Of a stretch of 64,000 nucleotides of DNA, positions 25,634 through 35,100 are shown one piece after another (position 1 is the first letter of the stretch; every line of letters starts with the position of its first letter). The stretch is from positions 62,001 to 126,000 of the forward strand of contig CAYXSX010000004.1 of the NCBI GenBank assembly GCA_964467925.1, written 5' to 3'. Below the pieces are notes generated by a model, which saw nothing but the letters and a program-made list of their open reading frames with translations, did not search any database and was not told the DNA's origin. The DNA is from CAYXSX01 sp964467925 (GTDB lineage Bacteria; Pseudomonadota; Alphaproteobacteria; Micavibrionales; Micavibrionaceae). The position numbers were made by a program, and so were the translations under genes.

Positions 25634-27316
25634 TTATGGCGGAATAATACAGGAGTTAAGATATCTGCCGTGTCCGGGAGTCCCTGCATATCTCTGGCAA
25701 TCCGAGTTTCCAGTAAAATCGGGGGGTGTTGACGTTCCCGCATGGAAACAGTTCAGATAAGGCCCGCCATCAAACACAACCCAAGTACTGCTGCCTGTAG
25801 GCGCCAGAGCGGTAGCTGCGTCCCCTCTACCCACAGCTCTAAGCGTCTGCGTTCTGCCGGCTTTAGAGGTACAAGTCGCCTGGAAAGTCTGCCCTACAGG
25901 GAATACGGCACAGCCGGAACGGTCATAGTCCGACCACGTACCTTGGGATTGCTGCTGGATAGCGCCATTAACGCACAACATTTCATTGGTGCGGGTACGG
26001 GTCATTTGACCGCGCAGCCCACCATCACAAGCAACCGACTCAGTTTCAGCCTGAGGGAATACCTCACCGTGGTAACGACCGGAACAATCTGCACCATTTA
26101 TAGGCACAAAGGCACTGCCGTTACAATATTCAGGCATGTTGGTCACGGGATTAAAACGCATCTGACCGATTTTATCCGCGTTACATTCCTGACCGTCGGC
26201 GCAACCATAAGCTATATCCTGCCAGTTCATACCATTACAGCATTCCACAACATCCTTGGACCCGTCATTATAACGGATGGAACCTGCAGATTGCGCGTTA
26301 CAGTCATTGGACGTGTAGGCAATTTTGATTGCACCATCAACCTCCAGACGTTGCACCGGTACAGCAGACCCGATGCCAATATTGGCATTCGGGTTTTTGA
26401 TTATAAGGTCTTTCCCAGAACCGTCAGTGGCCTGCCACCAGCCATCATCCTCTCCAAGAGAATGCACAGCCATATCGTCGTAGGCACCCTCACCAAATAC
26501 AGAAGCATAATTATGGGATTCGTCCCTAAAGGTCGCTTTGTATGTTGTCTGCCAAGCACAGTTTACAGAGTCGCCGTCACCCGGATTTGTGGTGGTGCGG
26601 CAAGCAGTGCCGTTAGGCACACCTTGGCTGGTATAGCTACCCGCCCCGTCAGCACCATGGCTGACAATCATGAAGTCAGTATACGCCGTTTTGGTGGTTA
26701 CGGCATGAGTAACAGGATCTTCCTCTTTATATTCGCGCACTACAGCCGCCGGATCGAGATTAGGGCGCAATAACTGATCGTCGTCAGGGCCCGTCAGACC
26801 AAGGGTTACTGCATAGGTAAGACGGTTGCCGAATTCATCCAGCATCAAATCGTTACTAATATTCAAAGTATTAGTCGGAACGGCGCCAATCAATACGAGG
26901 CCTCTATCGCTTTCCGCCACAAATACGCCTCCCAGATCATCGCCGGGGCTTAAAGAACCGTAAGCGGCAGGTGACGGACAAAGCTCCACGCCAAAACCTG
27001 TCGCACCTGGGGCAGCCGTAAGCGATGCAGGACACGGATAGCGGACAGCATCATCCGGAACGCTTGGGTCACCACTGGGAGGTTCGTCCATAACGAATTT
27101 GGAAAGCCCGTTTCTGATATCGTCAAAACGTACCTGCATATCCTCGATACGTTTTTGCTTCATATAAATCGCGGCGCCGGAAAAAAACGCCCCCATGATG
27201 ACGCCTACGATCACCAGAACCGCCATTAATTCGATAAGAGTAAAACCGCGGTTATCGCTGCTGAGTTTTTTCTCGCATGCTTTAAACGCACTATTAAATT
27301 TAGAATAAATAGACAT
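25634..27316 (-). CDS. Very large pseudopilin with adhesin-like head, copy 1
   Basis: 560 residues from the ATG at 27316 (AAGGGGCCC upstream), several times the size of a normal pseudopilin. A 24-residue leader ends RG, followed by FTLIELMAVLVIVGVIMGAFFSGAAIYMKQKRIEDMQ-type helix: cleavage after Gly24, mature Glu5 is Glu29. The head contains GIGSAVPVQRLEVDGAIKI, like the stalk modules of tail-fibre and trimeric adhesins, then Cys-rich units (GSIRYNDGSKDVVECCNGMNWQDIAYGC and GQMRFNPVTNMPEYCNGSAFV). The C-terminal 110 residues hold paired Cys. It is a tandem paralog of the next gene, with the same length. Likely a minor pilin or secretion pseudopilin with a binding tip. No pilus assembly genes are nearby. 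Confidence 0.75.
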   Translation of the reverse strand: MSIYSKFNSAFKACEKKLSSDNRGFTLIELMAVLVIVGVIMGAFFSGAAIYMKQKRIEDMQVRFDDIRNGLSKFVMDEPPSGDPSVPDDAVRYPCPASLTAAPGATGFGVELCPSPAAYGSLSPGDDLGGVFVAESDRGLVLIGAVPTNTLNISNDLMLDEFGNRLTYAVTLGLTGPDDDQLLRPNLDPAAVVREYKEEDPVTHAVTTKTAYTDFMIVSHGADGAGSYTSQGVPNGTACRTTTNPGDGDSVNCAWQTTYKATFRDESHNYASVFGEGAYDDMAVHSLGEDDGWWQATDGSGKDLIIKNPNANIGIGSAVPVQRLEVDGAIKIAYTSNDCNAQSAGSIRYNDGSKDVVECCNGMNWQDIAYGCADGQECNADKIGQMRFNPVTNMPEYCNGSAFVPINGADCSGRYHGEVFPQAETESVACDGGLRGQMTRTRTNEMLCVNGAIQQQSQGTWSDYDRSGCAVFPVGQTFQATCTSKAGRTQTLRAVGRGDAATALAPTGSSTWVVFDGGPYLNCFHAGTSTPPDFTGNSDCQRYAGTPGHGRYLNSCIIPP

Positions 27317-27395
27317 GATGGGCCCCTTTTTGTAACAAAAATTTCTCAAATCAAGTTATATTCAGCATATATAAATTTCACGAATCTCTTCTTCA

Positions 27396-29078
27396 TTAAT
27401 GGAAGGTACAAGACGCCAAGTCTCTGCCGATACCCGTCAGGTTTGCATATTTTATACACCCTTCCGCATTAAAGAAGTCTAGGTGGCCGGTGGAGCCGTT
27501 CCAATAACGGTCTCTTTCGGTAAAACAGTTCAGATAAGGACCGTTTTCATACACTACCCATACTCCATTGCCGGAAGGAGCCGTGCCTACAGCCGCTTCA
27601 CCGGCACCTGTCGCAGATATGGTCTGCGTTCTGCCGTGCTTGGAAGTACAAGTCACTGAGAAAGGCTGTCCTACCGGGAACACAGCACACGCGGAGCGAT
27701 CATAATCAGACCATTGGCCTTCCTCATGCAGCACAGTGCTACTGTTATTGCAAAGCATTTTATTAATACGGTTACGGGTCATCTGACCCCGCAAGCCACC
27801 ATCACATTCCGCTGTCTCTGTTTCAGGCTGGTCATAGATTTCACCGTGATAATGCTCGCCACAATCCGCACCAAAGGTTGGTACGAACAGGCGACCGTTA
27901 CAATATTCCGGCACGCCGGTTTCGGTATTGAAACGCATCTGACCCGTTTTATCGGGTGTGCAATCCCCGCTGGCACAGCCATAGGCAATGTCCTGCCAGG
28001 CAAAGCCGTTACAGCATTCCACAACGTCTTTAGAACCGTCGTTATAGCGGATGGAACCCACACGATCGGCATCACACTGATCACTTGCTGAGTTAGCAAC
28101 CTTGATGGCACCGCCAATGTCCAGACGTTGCACAGGCGTAGTTACGTTTGGTCCGATGCCTATATTGGCCGGGTTTCTGTTCACAATGTCGCTGCCCGCA
28201 CCGCCGGTAGCCTGCCACCAGCCATCGTTCTCGCCAAGCGAATGCACCGCCATATCGTCATAGGCATCATCGCCGAATATAGAGGCAAAATTATTGGCTT
28301 CATCACGGAAAGTCGCACTAAATGTTGTCTGCCAGGAGCAGTTTAAAGAATCGCCGTCACCGGGATTTGTGGTAGTACGGCAAGCAGTACCGTTGGGAAC
28401 TCCCTGTGCGGTATAGCTCCCTGCTCCGTCAGCGCCATGGCTGACAATTATAAACTCTGTATTTGCGGTTTTGGTAACCACCGTACCTGATACAGGATCA
28501 GTTTCCTTATATTCGCGAATGACCGCAGGCGGATCGAGATTAGGCAAAAGCAACTGATCGTCGTTAGGCCCTGTCAGGCCAAGGGTAACGGCATAAGTAA
28601 GACGGTTACCATATTCGTCGATCATCAGATCGTTACTGATATCAAGCGTGTTTGTCGGGATAGCACCGATCAGAACTAGACCACCATCCGCGCCTTGCAC
28701 GACAAATACGCCGCCCAAATCGTCGCCGGGACTTAAAGAGGCATAGTTGGAGGGGCAGAGTTCCTCACCAAAACCTGTCATCCCCGGAGCCGCAGTCAGC
28801 GGGGCAGGACACGGATAGCGAACGAAATCACTATTATCTGCCGGGTCGTCCTTAATGAAATTGGAAAGACCAACGCGGATGTCATCAAAACGCCCCTGCA
28901 TATCTTCAATACGTTTTTGTTTCATATAAATTGCAGCGCCCGAGAAAAAGGCACCCATCATCACGCCTACAATCACCAGAACCGCCATTAATTCGATCAG
29001 GGTAAATCCACGATTATCGCACGTGAATTTGTTCCCGCATGCTTTGAAAGCATTAATAAATCTAGAATAAATAGACAT
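27396..29078 (-). CDS. Very large pseudopilin with adhesin-like head, copy 2
   Basis: 560 residues from the ATG at 29078, same length and plan as the downstream copy: leader of 24 residues, RG/FTLIELMAVLVIVGV cleavage site, a long linker rich in Asp and Gly, GIGPNVTTPVQRLDIGGAIKVA, Cys units GSIRYNDGSKDVVECCNGFAWQDIAYGC and GQMRFNTETGVPEYCNGRLFV, then a Cys-paired tail. Both genes have GGGGCCCATC right before the ATG, so the duplication kept the translation start. The most divergent parts are the last 60 residues, as expected if the tips bind different things. The 79-base gap shows no terminator, so they are probably one operon. Confidence 0.75.
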   Translation of the reverse strand: MSIYSRFINAFKACGNKFTCDNRGFTLIELMAVLVIVGVMMGAFFSGAAIYMKQKRIEDMQGRFDDIRVGLSNFIKDDPADNSDFVRYPCPAPLTAAPGMTGFGEELCPSNYASLSPGDDLGGVFVVQGADGGLVLIGAIPTNTLDISNDLMIDEYGNRLTYAVTLGLTGPNDDQLLLPNLDPPAVIREYKETDPVSGTVVTKTANTEFIIVSHGADGAGSYTAQGVPNGTACRTTTNPGDGDSLNCSWQTTFSATFRDEANNFASIFGDDAYDDMAVHSLGENDGWWQATGGAGSDIVNRNPANIGIGPNVTTPVQRLDIGGAIKVANSASDQCDADRVGSIRYNDGSKDVVECCNGFAWQDIAYGCASGDCTPDKTGQMRFNTETGVPEYCNGRLFVPTFGADCGEHYHGEIYDQPETETAECDGGLRGQMTRNRINKMLCNNSSTVLHEEGQWSDYDRSACAVFPVGQPFSVTCTSKHGRTQTISATGAGEAAVGTAPSGNGVWVVYENGPYLNCFTERDRYWNGSTGHLDFFNAEGCIKYANLTGIGRDLASCTFH

Positions 29079-29337
29079 GATTGGGCCCCGTTTCCTTGTG
29101 CTGCAACTTTGCAAAAATACATAAAATTCTAATTACATTTTAGCATTAAAAGGATGAACATAATATTAATAAATCCTTACTTCACAACCAATCAAAAAAA
29201 GCAAAAACTTTTTATATCTTATCCCTAACTTAGCTATAATTTATTTTCAATGCTGACTTGACGCAAACGCATATCTTATCTTACAAAAAGAAATAAAGCA
29301 TTTTCCTGCTTCAACCCGTTTACCAAGGTCTAAATAC
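29079..29337. other. AT-rich divergent intergenic region
   Basis: 259 bases between the pseudopilin pair and amtB, strongly AT-rich compared with both sides. TTGACG (29258-29263) is a possible -35 for amtB, but no good -10 pairs with it, and no sigma-54 site was recognised. Both promoters must lie here. Confidence 0.5.
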
Positions 29338-30738
29338 ATGAAATATTTTGTTTCTCTCCTCGTGATCGCCGTGTTTCTTTTCCCGGCAAGCGCCCATGCC
29401 GCACCATTCGATAGTGGCGATACAGCGTGGATGTTGGTTTCTTCCCTGCTGGTTCTGATGATGACGGTGCCGGGGCTGGCGCTATTTTATGGCGGCCTTG
29501 TGAAACGGGATAACGTGCTTTCCGCCCTGACGCAAAGCTTGGGCGTTGCGATCATGGTCAGCGTGATTTGGCCGATCATCGGCTATTCCCTCGCTTTTAC
29601 GACGGGAAGCAGCTTTGTCGGCGGAATGGACCAGTTCATGCTGGAAACCCTTACTCCCGATTCGGCGGTAGGCACGATCCCCGAAAGCGTGTTCATCATC
29701 TTCCAGCTCACATTTGCCATTATCACCATGGCACTGATGGTCGGCGCGGTGGCCGACCGTATTAAATTCACCTCTTTGCTCGTTATTACCCCGCTCTGGA
29801 TCATCCTTGTCTACGCGCCTATCGCCCACTGGGTCTGGGGCCCGGGCGGCTTTATCGGCGGTGTAGGGCTGGAGGATTACGACGGTTTCCTCGGTTACGG
29901 CGAGGCGCTCGATTTCGCGGGCGGAACGGTTGTGCATATCAATTCCGGTGTGGCCGGGCTGGTCGCCGCGGTAGTATTGGGCCGGGGCATGAAAACCCGG
30001 CATGACGCCTCCACCTCCACCAATTTGATCTTGAGCGTGATCGGAACGGGCATGCTCTGGGTAGGCTGGTTCGGCTTTAACGCTGGCTCCGCTCTGTCCG
30101 CCGGGGGCTCTGCCGGGTTTGCCATGCTGGTAACCAATTCTGCTGCCGGAGCGGCCGCCGCCACATGGATGGCACTGGAGCATTTCCTGAAAGGAAAAAT
30201 CAGCGTACAGGGCACGCTATCGGGTGTTGTCGCCGGGCTTGTCGCCATCACCCCCGCCGCCGGATTTGTCGATTTTTCCGGCTCTCTTATCATAGGCCTG
30301 TCGGCGGGTATTATCTGCTACTTTGCCGTGGCTTACCTCAAAACGCTTTTGAAATATGACGATGCGCTGGATGTTTTCGGCCTGCACGGTATTGGCGGTA
30401 TCGTCGGTGCGGTGCTGGTCGGCGTGCTGGCCAATCCCGATATCGGCAGTGCGGCGGGCTTGCTGCATGGTAACGACAAGCAACTCTGGGCGCAAATTCT
30501 CTCCGTGCTCGTCACCGGCCTATATTCCGGCGTGGCAACGTTTATCCTGCTACATATCGTCAAGGCCGTAATGGGCCTGCGCGTTGATCCGCACGTGGAA
30601 TATTGGGGCCTCGACCTTGCCCACCATGGTGAGACGATCGTCGAATATCTCGAAGGCCTGCCGAAAACCATTCCAGCTAACCCCTATAAAGAAGGCAAGA
30701 AAAAGCTTTCCAGACCCAAAGCCAAAAAGAAGAGCTGA
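29338..30738 (+). CDS. amtB: Ammonium transporter AmtB
   Basis: 466 residues: a signal peptide (MKYFVSLLVIAVFLFPASAHA) then eleven membrane helices. Family marks: GLALFYGGLV at the first helix, the AHWVWGPGGFI region, DFAGGTVVHINSGVAGLVAA, and DVFGLHGIGGIVGAVLVG with the pore His. It takes up ammonium or ammonia across the inner membrane. AmtB genes usually sit beside glnK, which regulates them; no glnK is here, so control must come from elsewhere. The C-terminal tail is Lys-rich (KEGKKKLSRPKAKKKS). Confidence 0.95.
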   Translation: MKYFVSLLVIAVFLFPASAHAAPFDSGDTAWMLVSSLLVLMMTVPGLALFYGGLVKRDNVLSALTQSLGVAIMVSVIWPIIGYSLAFTTGSSFVGGMDQFMLETLTPDSAVGTIPESVFIIFQLTFAIITMALMVGAVADRIKFTSLLVITPLWIILVYAPIAHWVWGPGGFIGGVGLEDYDGFLGYGEALDFAGGTVVHINSGVAGLVAAVVLGRGMKTRHDASTSTNLILSVIGTGMLWVGWFGFNAGSALSAGGSAGFAMLVTNSAAGAAAATWMALEHFLKGKISVQGTLSGVVAGLVAITPAAGFVDFSGSLIIGLSAGIICYFAVAYLKTLLKYDDALDVFGLHGIGGIVGAVLVGVLANPDIGSAAGLLHGNDKQLWAQILSVLVTGLYSGVATFILLHIVKAVMGLRVDPHVEYWGLDLAHHGETIVEYLEGLPKTIPANPYKEGKKKLSRPKAKKKS

Positions 30739-30751
30739 CCGCGCATAATAA

Positions 30752-31270
30752 TTAAGAACGTTCGTAACCTTGCAACTGCACAGTAAAAAGAACGCGGGCT
30801 TTATCCGCCTGAATATCTTGTGACGCTTCAATCATGGGCAGAAGCTTTGCCCAGGCTTCAAAGAAAAAGCATTCCGCAAAATCCTGGTACGAAGGATGAT
30901 GCCCCCCTTCTTCCAGAAAGCAAGAAGGATCGGAACCGATCTTATCCGCATTACGTGCCAGCCAGGATTGAATCAGCCGCTTTCGTACTTTTTTTACTGC
31001 GCGCTCGATACTGGCATTTAGAGAACTATCTTCCTTCCAAACGGGAGAATTTTTTTCGGTTCGCGGATATAAGAACAATAAATTGGCGATAAGCATGACC
31101 CCTTCCACATAGATACTATCTCGAGGCGACTTTCCCGTTTTCTCAGGCACACAATACTCGTCATATACTTTTCCGGCGCGTGTCAGCTCAAGAAGACCAC
31201 TAATATCTTCCCATTTTGCCACTTCGGCAAAAAGCTCCTGAAGAGAAATATCCTTTGTTTTAATTGACAT
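30752..31270 (-). CDS. Hypothetical protein, orphan
   Basis: 172 residues, not recognised. Soluble and mostly helical by eye; segments include LQELFAEVAKWEDISGLLEL, SIERAVKKVRKRLIQSWLARNADKIG and FAECFFFEAWAKLLPMIEAS. It is convergent with amtB (13 bases between stops) and its DNA is AT-richer than neighbouring core genes. No signal peptide. Start is the ATG at 31270. Confidence 0.55.
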   Translation of the reverse strand: MSIKTKDISLQELFAEVAKWEDISGLLELTRAGKVYDEYCVPEKTGKSPRDSIYVEGVMLIANLLFLYPRTEKNSPVWKEDSSLNASIERAVKKVRKRLIQSWLARNADKIGSDPSCFLEEGGHHPSYQDFAECFFFEAWAKLLPMIEASQDIQADKARVLFTVQLQGYERS

Positions 31271-31332
31271 AGCACGGACATTAGCTGCACAAGCTTAATT
31301 ATGCAAGGAAATGAAATAGACCGCCGCCGTGT

Positions 31333-32544
31333 TTAAACGTCGGTATTGGCGGAAACCTGGAATCCGCTGTCAGTGAGTTTCTTCACGATATCCTGCACAT
31401 GGAAACGGTCACGCGCCTCAATCACCACATCCAGCTCGGCGCGCTTGAGGGATACGGACTGCATCATGCGCTGGTGAATAACCTCGATCACGTTGGCTCC
31501 GGCTTCGCCGATAATGCGCGATATGTCGGAAAGCTGGCCCGGCGTGTCGTTAATCTCAAACCGCAGGCGCGTGATGCGCCCGTCGCGCACAAGTCCGCGC
31601 AGGATCAGGGTAGAAAGCAAACGTGAATCGATATTCCCGCCGCAGACAACCAGCGCGGTTTTCTTGCCCTTGAAGTAATCGAGATTCTTTTTGATCACGG
31701 CCAAGCCGGCTCCGGCAGCACCCTCGGCCACCAGCTTTTCCTGCGACAGCAAATCGAAAACCGCCTGTTCGATTTCCGGCTCGGATGCAGCCTCCATGCG
31801 ATCCACAAGCTTTTCGATAGCCGCCAGATTACGCGGCGCGGGCGATTTCACAGCGATCCCTTCGGCCAGTGTCGTACCGCCCTCGGGTCCGTCGCGCCCT
31901 TCCTGGTGCGCCAGAACGGCATCATAATATTCGGCCTGCGCGCCGATGACCTCGATCTCCGGTTTCATACCCTTAACGGCTGTCGCCACCCCGGCGATCA
32001 AACCGCCGCCGCCCACAGGAACCACTACAACATCAATATCGGGCCGATCCTCAAGTATCTCAAGGCCCAGCGTGCCCTGCCCCGCCACGATATGATCATC
32101 GTCAAAGGGGTGAATAAAGGTCAGGTTCTGCTCCTTGGCAAGACGCATGGTTTCGCCCACCGATTCATCGAACTGCTTGCCGTAAAGAACCACCTTTGCC
32201 CCGAAATCCTCGGTGCGCTGGATTTTGTTAAACGGCGTGCCGTGCGGCATGACGATGGTGGCCGGAATGCCGAGCGCCTGCGCGTGGTAGGCCACGCCTT
32301 GCGCATGGTTGCCCGCGCTGCAGGCGATGACACCGTTTTTGCGCTGCTCTTCGCTCAGAGTCAAAAGCTTGTTGAGCGCGCCGCGCGCCTTAAACGCGTT
32401 GGTATGCTGCAAATTCTCCAGCTTCAGATAAAGGTCGATGCCCCAATGCACGGATATGCGCGGCGCACGTACCAGCGGCGTGCGCAGCGTCCGGCTTTTG
32501 ATGGCCTGCTGGGCGGCCTTAACATCCTCGAAAGTGACGGTCAT
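31333..32544 (-). CDS. Threonine ammonia-lyase with C-terminal ACT domain
   Basis: 403 residues from the ATG at 32544. A fold-type II PLP enzyme: KLENLQHTNAFKARGALNKL holds the PLP Lys, VPVGGGGLIAGVATAVKG the phosphate loop, and ALVVCGGNIDSRL is close to the C-terminal end of the catalytic domain. The last 80 residues (RLRFEINDTPGQLSDISRIIGEAGANVIEV) are a single ACT domain. It turns threonine into 2-oxobutanoate and ammonia. The single ACT and short length fit the catabolic TdcB/short-IlvA type; which role it plays cannot be told from sequence. Confidence 0.92.
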   Translation of the reverse strand: MTVTFEDVKAAQQAIKSRTLRTPLVRAPRISVHWGIDLYLKLENLQHTNAFKARGALNKLLTLSEEQRKNGVIACSAGNHAQGVAYHAQALGIPATIVMPHGTPFNKIQRTEDFGAKVVLYGKQFDESVGETMRLAKEQNLTFIHPFDDDHIVAGQGTLGLEILEDRPDIDVVVVPVGGGGLIAGVATAVKGMKPEIEVIGAQAEYYDAVLAHQEGRDGPEGGTTLAEGIAVKSPAPRNLAAIEKLVDRMEAASEPEIEQAVFDLLSQEKLVAEGAAGAGLAVIKKNLDYFKGKKTALVVCGGNIDSRLLSTLILRGLVRDGRITRLRFEINDTPGQLSDISRIIGEAGANVIEVIHQRMMQSVSLKRAELDVVIEARDRFHVQDIVKKLTDSGFQVSANTDV

Positions 32545-32842
32545 GTAACCAGTGCTCCAAGTCCTTGAAAGACCGCACACTATCCACAAAATGCGGGAAA
32601 AGCAATTCATAACCCTAAAAAACGTGCATCAGCCCGAATCATCTGTTATGCTTGTTTTAACTGGTCACAAAAGGATCTGTTCTTGATCTTTCATTTTGAT
32701 GCACACCACATAATTCCCCCTTCCGGCGCTTTTAGATCATCTCGCCGCATAAAATTCCTGCACTCTCCAGCTTCTGTTCGACCTTCTCCTCCCTATTACG
32801 TCTGTGTTCTCCCTCCAACCTTCCAGAAAGGAACGCTAACCC

Positions 32843-33604
32843 ATGTCTAAAAAAAGCCGCAAACTTCGTCAAAACGGTAAAGTTTCCCACGACCACAATG
32901 TGGTCCACCCGGTCGCGTTCGAGGGGCATGAAGGCGGCTGGCATCCGCTGGATGAACAGATTGACGGGCAGCGCGACCAGAAATACCGCAAGAACATCAA
33001 ACCGCGCTCCGAAGGGCAGGCCGCATTAATGGAAGCCATCAAGGAGCACTCCTTAACGCTGGCCGTCGGCCCGGCGGGAACAGGCAAAACCTACCTTGCC
33101 ATTGCCAGCGCGGTCGAAGCGCTGGAGGCCGGTCGGATAGAACGCATCATCCTCTCCCGCCCGGCCATGGAGGCAGGCGAGTCCATCGGTTTCCTTCCCG
33201 GCGATCTGGAAGAAAAAATGGCCCCCTACCTGCGCCCGTTATTCGATTGCCTCGGCGACCGTCTGGGTGGCAAGAAAGTGCGCCAGTTCATTGAAGACGG
33301 TACGATCGAAATCGCGCCTATAGGCTTCATGCGCGGGCGCACACTCAATAATTCCTTCGTGGTGATCGACGAGGCGCAGAACTGCACCTACGCGCAGCTT
33401 AAGATGATCCTGTCGCGTTTGGGGTGGCACTCCACCATGGTAATTACCGGCGACCCGGCGCAAAGCGATTTGCTGGAGGGCATATCGGGCCTGCGCGAAA
33501 TCTCCGCCAAACTGGAGGACATCGAAGGCATCGCCGTGGTTCGCCTTTCCGGCGAAGATATCGTTCGCCACCCGCTGGTGGCGAAAATGCTCGGCTCTTT
33601 ATAA
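32843..33604 (+). CDS. PhoH-family ATPase
   Basis: 253 residues with AAAGGA before the ATG. A P-loop NTPase of the PhoH type: Walker A GPAGTGKTYLA, SRPAMEAGESIGFLPGDLEEKMAPYLRPLFD typical of the family, Walker B VVIDEAQNCTYAQLKMIL, and sensor region TMVITGDPAQSDL. The family is linked to RNA metabolism and phosphate or stress response, but the substrate is unsettled. It is shorter than the PhoH-like protein next to ybeY, lacking extra N-terminal domains; ybeY is not nearby. Confidence 0.93.
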   Translation: MSKKSRKLRQNGKVSHDHNVVHPVAFEGHEGGWHPLDEQIDGQRDQKYRKNIKPRSEGQAALMEAIKEHSLTLAVGPAGTGKTYLAIASAVEALEAGRIERIILSRPAMEAGESIGFLPGDLEEKMAPYLRPLFDCLGDRLGGKKVRQFIEDGTIEIAPIGFMRGRTLNNSFVVIDEAQNCTYAQLKMILSRLGWHSTMVITGDPAQSDLLEGISGLREISAKLEDIEGIAVVRLSGEDIVRHPLVAKMLGSL

Positions 33605-33670
33605 GGGCTGCTTAAAGTTTAACGCTCGGAAAAGAACCCCGACTTGAGCTTGTTTAGCTCGAACCGAGTG

Positions 33671-33705
33671 GGCCGGATGATTAGCTGGATCGTCCGGCCT
33701 TTTTT
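33671..33705 (+). terminator. Intrinsic terminator after phoH-like gene
   Basis: Stem ggccgga / tccggcc with TTTTTT after it. It overlaps the last codons of the convergent methyltransferase gene, so one sequence serves both as coding and as terminator. Confidence 0.75.
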
Positions 33706-34442
33706 ACTTTGGCTTTTTCCTTGGGCTGCACTGCGGGCTTTTTCAGTATGATCCAAACATAAGGATAGCGAATGTTCCGGTAGAGCCTGCGCCCCAAAAC
33801 CAGCCGTAACAACTTACCCTTCAGCCCCTGCACGCGGTAGGCACGGCGTGTGGTAAAAAAGCGCAGCTCTAAATTCAGCTCCTGCGCCAGATGCGCGAAA
33901 TAACGCTCCACATCTTCGACCGCGTACCACCAGCGGTGACGGTCTTCCGGTTTTTCCAGCGGCAAGCCGTAAAATTTATCGAAAACACCACGTTGCGCTG
34001 GTTCGCGCTGGCGGTTATCCGTGGCGATATGAAGAAAGGAATTGGTGGGTACGGGCAGGGAAATAATCACGGCGTTGCGCGCCACACGCACCAGCTCGCG
34101 CGAAACAAGATGGAAATTCTCCAGATGCTCCAGAATATCGGTGGCCACGCACAAATCTGCGGCCCCGTCTTTCAGGGGCAGGGCGTCGATTTGATCCAGA
34201 TTGATCGTCAAATCGCAATCCCCAACCATATCGATCTCGCGCACACTTCTGCTGCCCGCTACCCCCGCCTCCGACAGGGCCGTCTGCAGGTGGCGTTTGC
34301 CGCCGCCGCCAACGTTAATGATTTCGATGGCATCGGGAAATTCCGCTGCTATTAACTTCGCAACAAAATCGTTGCGTCCGCGGCGGGTGTCGTAAACAGG
34401 GTCATGGTCGTCACACCACAAATTGGCGTAGGTTTCGCTCAT
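33681..34442 (-). CDS. SAM-dependent class I methyltransferase
   Basis: 253 residues. Rossmann-type methyltransferase: motif I IEIINVGGGGKRHLQTAL, an acidic loop INLDQIDALPLKDGAADLCVATDILEHLENF, then ELVRVARNAVIISLPVP. The EHLEN pattern is typical of Methyltransf_11-type enzymes that act on small molecules, lipids or glycans; the substrate is unknown. A basic C-terminus (KPAVQPKEKAKVKKAGRSS) is added. It begins 11 bases after the peroxiredoxin stop, so they share a transcript. Confidence 0.85.
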   Translation of the reverse strand: MSETYANLWCDDHDPVYDTRRGRNDFVAKLIAAEFPDAIEIINVGGGGKRHLQTALSEAGVAGSRSVREIDMVGDCDLTINLDQIDALPLKDGAADLCVATDILEHLENFHLVSRELVRVARNAVIISLPVPTNSFLHIATDNRQREPAQRGVFDKFYGLPLEKPEDRHRWWYAVEDVERYFAHLAQELNLELRFFTTRRAYRVQGLKGKLLRLVLGRRLYRNIRYPYVWIILKKPAVQPKEKAKVKKAGRSS

Positions 34443-34453
34443 TGATTTTAACC

Positions 34454-34939
34454 CTACAGCCGGGCCAGACAGGAATTGGCACTCGAAAGCTCGACATCGC
34501 TCGGTGCGGCCTCGACTTGCAAATCCTTGATCACGCCGTCTTCGGCAATCAGGCTGTAGCGCTTGGAGCGTATGGAAAGCCCCGCACCGGAGCCGTCAAA
34601 ATCCATGCCCATGGCGCGGGTAAATTCGCCGTTGCCATCGGGGATCAGAGTAACCTTGCCGTTCGCACCCGCGCTCTCGGCCCAATGTGCCATCACAAAC
34701 GGGTCGTTCACCGCGATACAGATAATCTCATCCACGCCTTTGGCCTTAAGGTCATCGGCGGCCTTGATATAACCGGGCAGGTGCTTTTGCGCGCAGGACG
34801 GGGTAAACGCCCCCGGAACCGCGAAAATCACAACCTTGCGTCCGGCGATATAAGCGGCGATATCAAGGTCTTCCAGCCCGCCAGCACCCATGCGTTTTAC
34901 TGTAACAGACGGGATTTTGTCTCCTGCTTGAATGCTCAT
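34454..34939 (-). CDS. Peroxiredoxin, Prx5 type
   Basis: 161 residues from the ATG at 34939 (MSIQAGDKIPSV), preceded by AAGGAG; upstream in-frame ATGs only add a non-conserved leader. The peroxidatic Cys is in VPGAFTPSC, the Prx5 signature; a second Cys near the end (SANSCLARL) may be the resolving one. It reduces hydrogen and alkyl peroxides with glutathione, glutaredoxin or thioredoxin. Upstream of the methyltransferase in one unit. Confidence 0.93.
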   Translation of the reverse strand: MSIQAGDKIPSVTVKRMGAGGLEDLDIAAYIAGRKVVIFAVPGAFTPSCAQKHLPGYIKAADDLKAKGVDEIICIAVNDPFVMAHWAESAGANGKVTLIPDGNGEFTRAMGMDFDGSGAGLSIRSKRYSLIAEDGVIKDLQVEAAPSDVELSSANSCLARL

Positions 34940-35100
34940 CGTAAGGCTCCTTTTGGTGGCGAAAAATTGAAATGCGCCTTTCGTTGTAGCCCCTTTTTCC
35001 GGCAAAGAAAAGCCGTAGCAGAAAAACCGCAATCCATATATTGACATAAAAACAATGCCCTTTTATAAACATGGTTTAATATATGAAAACTGGGTAAATT

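Noticed and set aside
25742..26773. A 343-codon open frame on + opposite the first pseudopilin
   Set aside because: The minus-strand frame has a prepilin leader and a paralog beside it; the + frame has neither a signal nor a family.
25634..29078. TAAP sequences in the pseudopilin heads as targets for the LapG-like protease
   Set aside because: LapG cuts a di-Ala site within an adhesin N-terminal region; TAAP in LTAAPG is only a weak resemblance.
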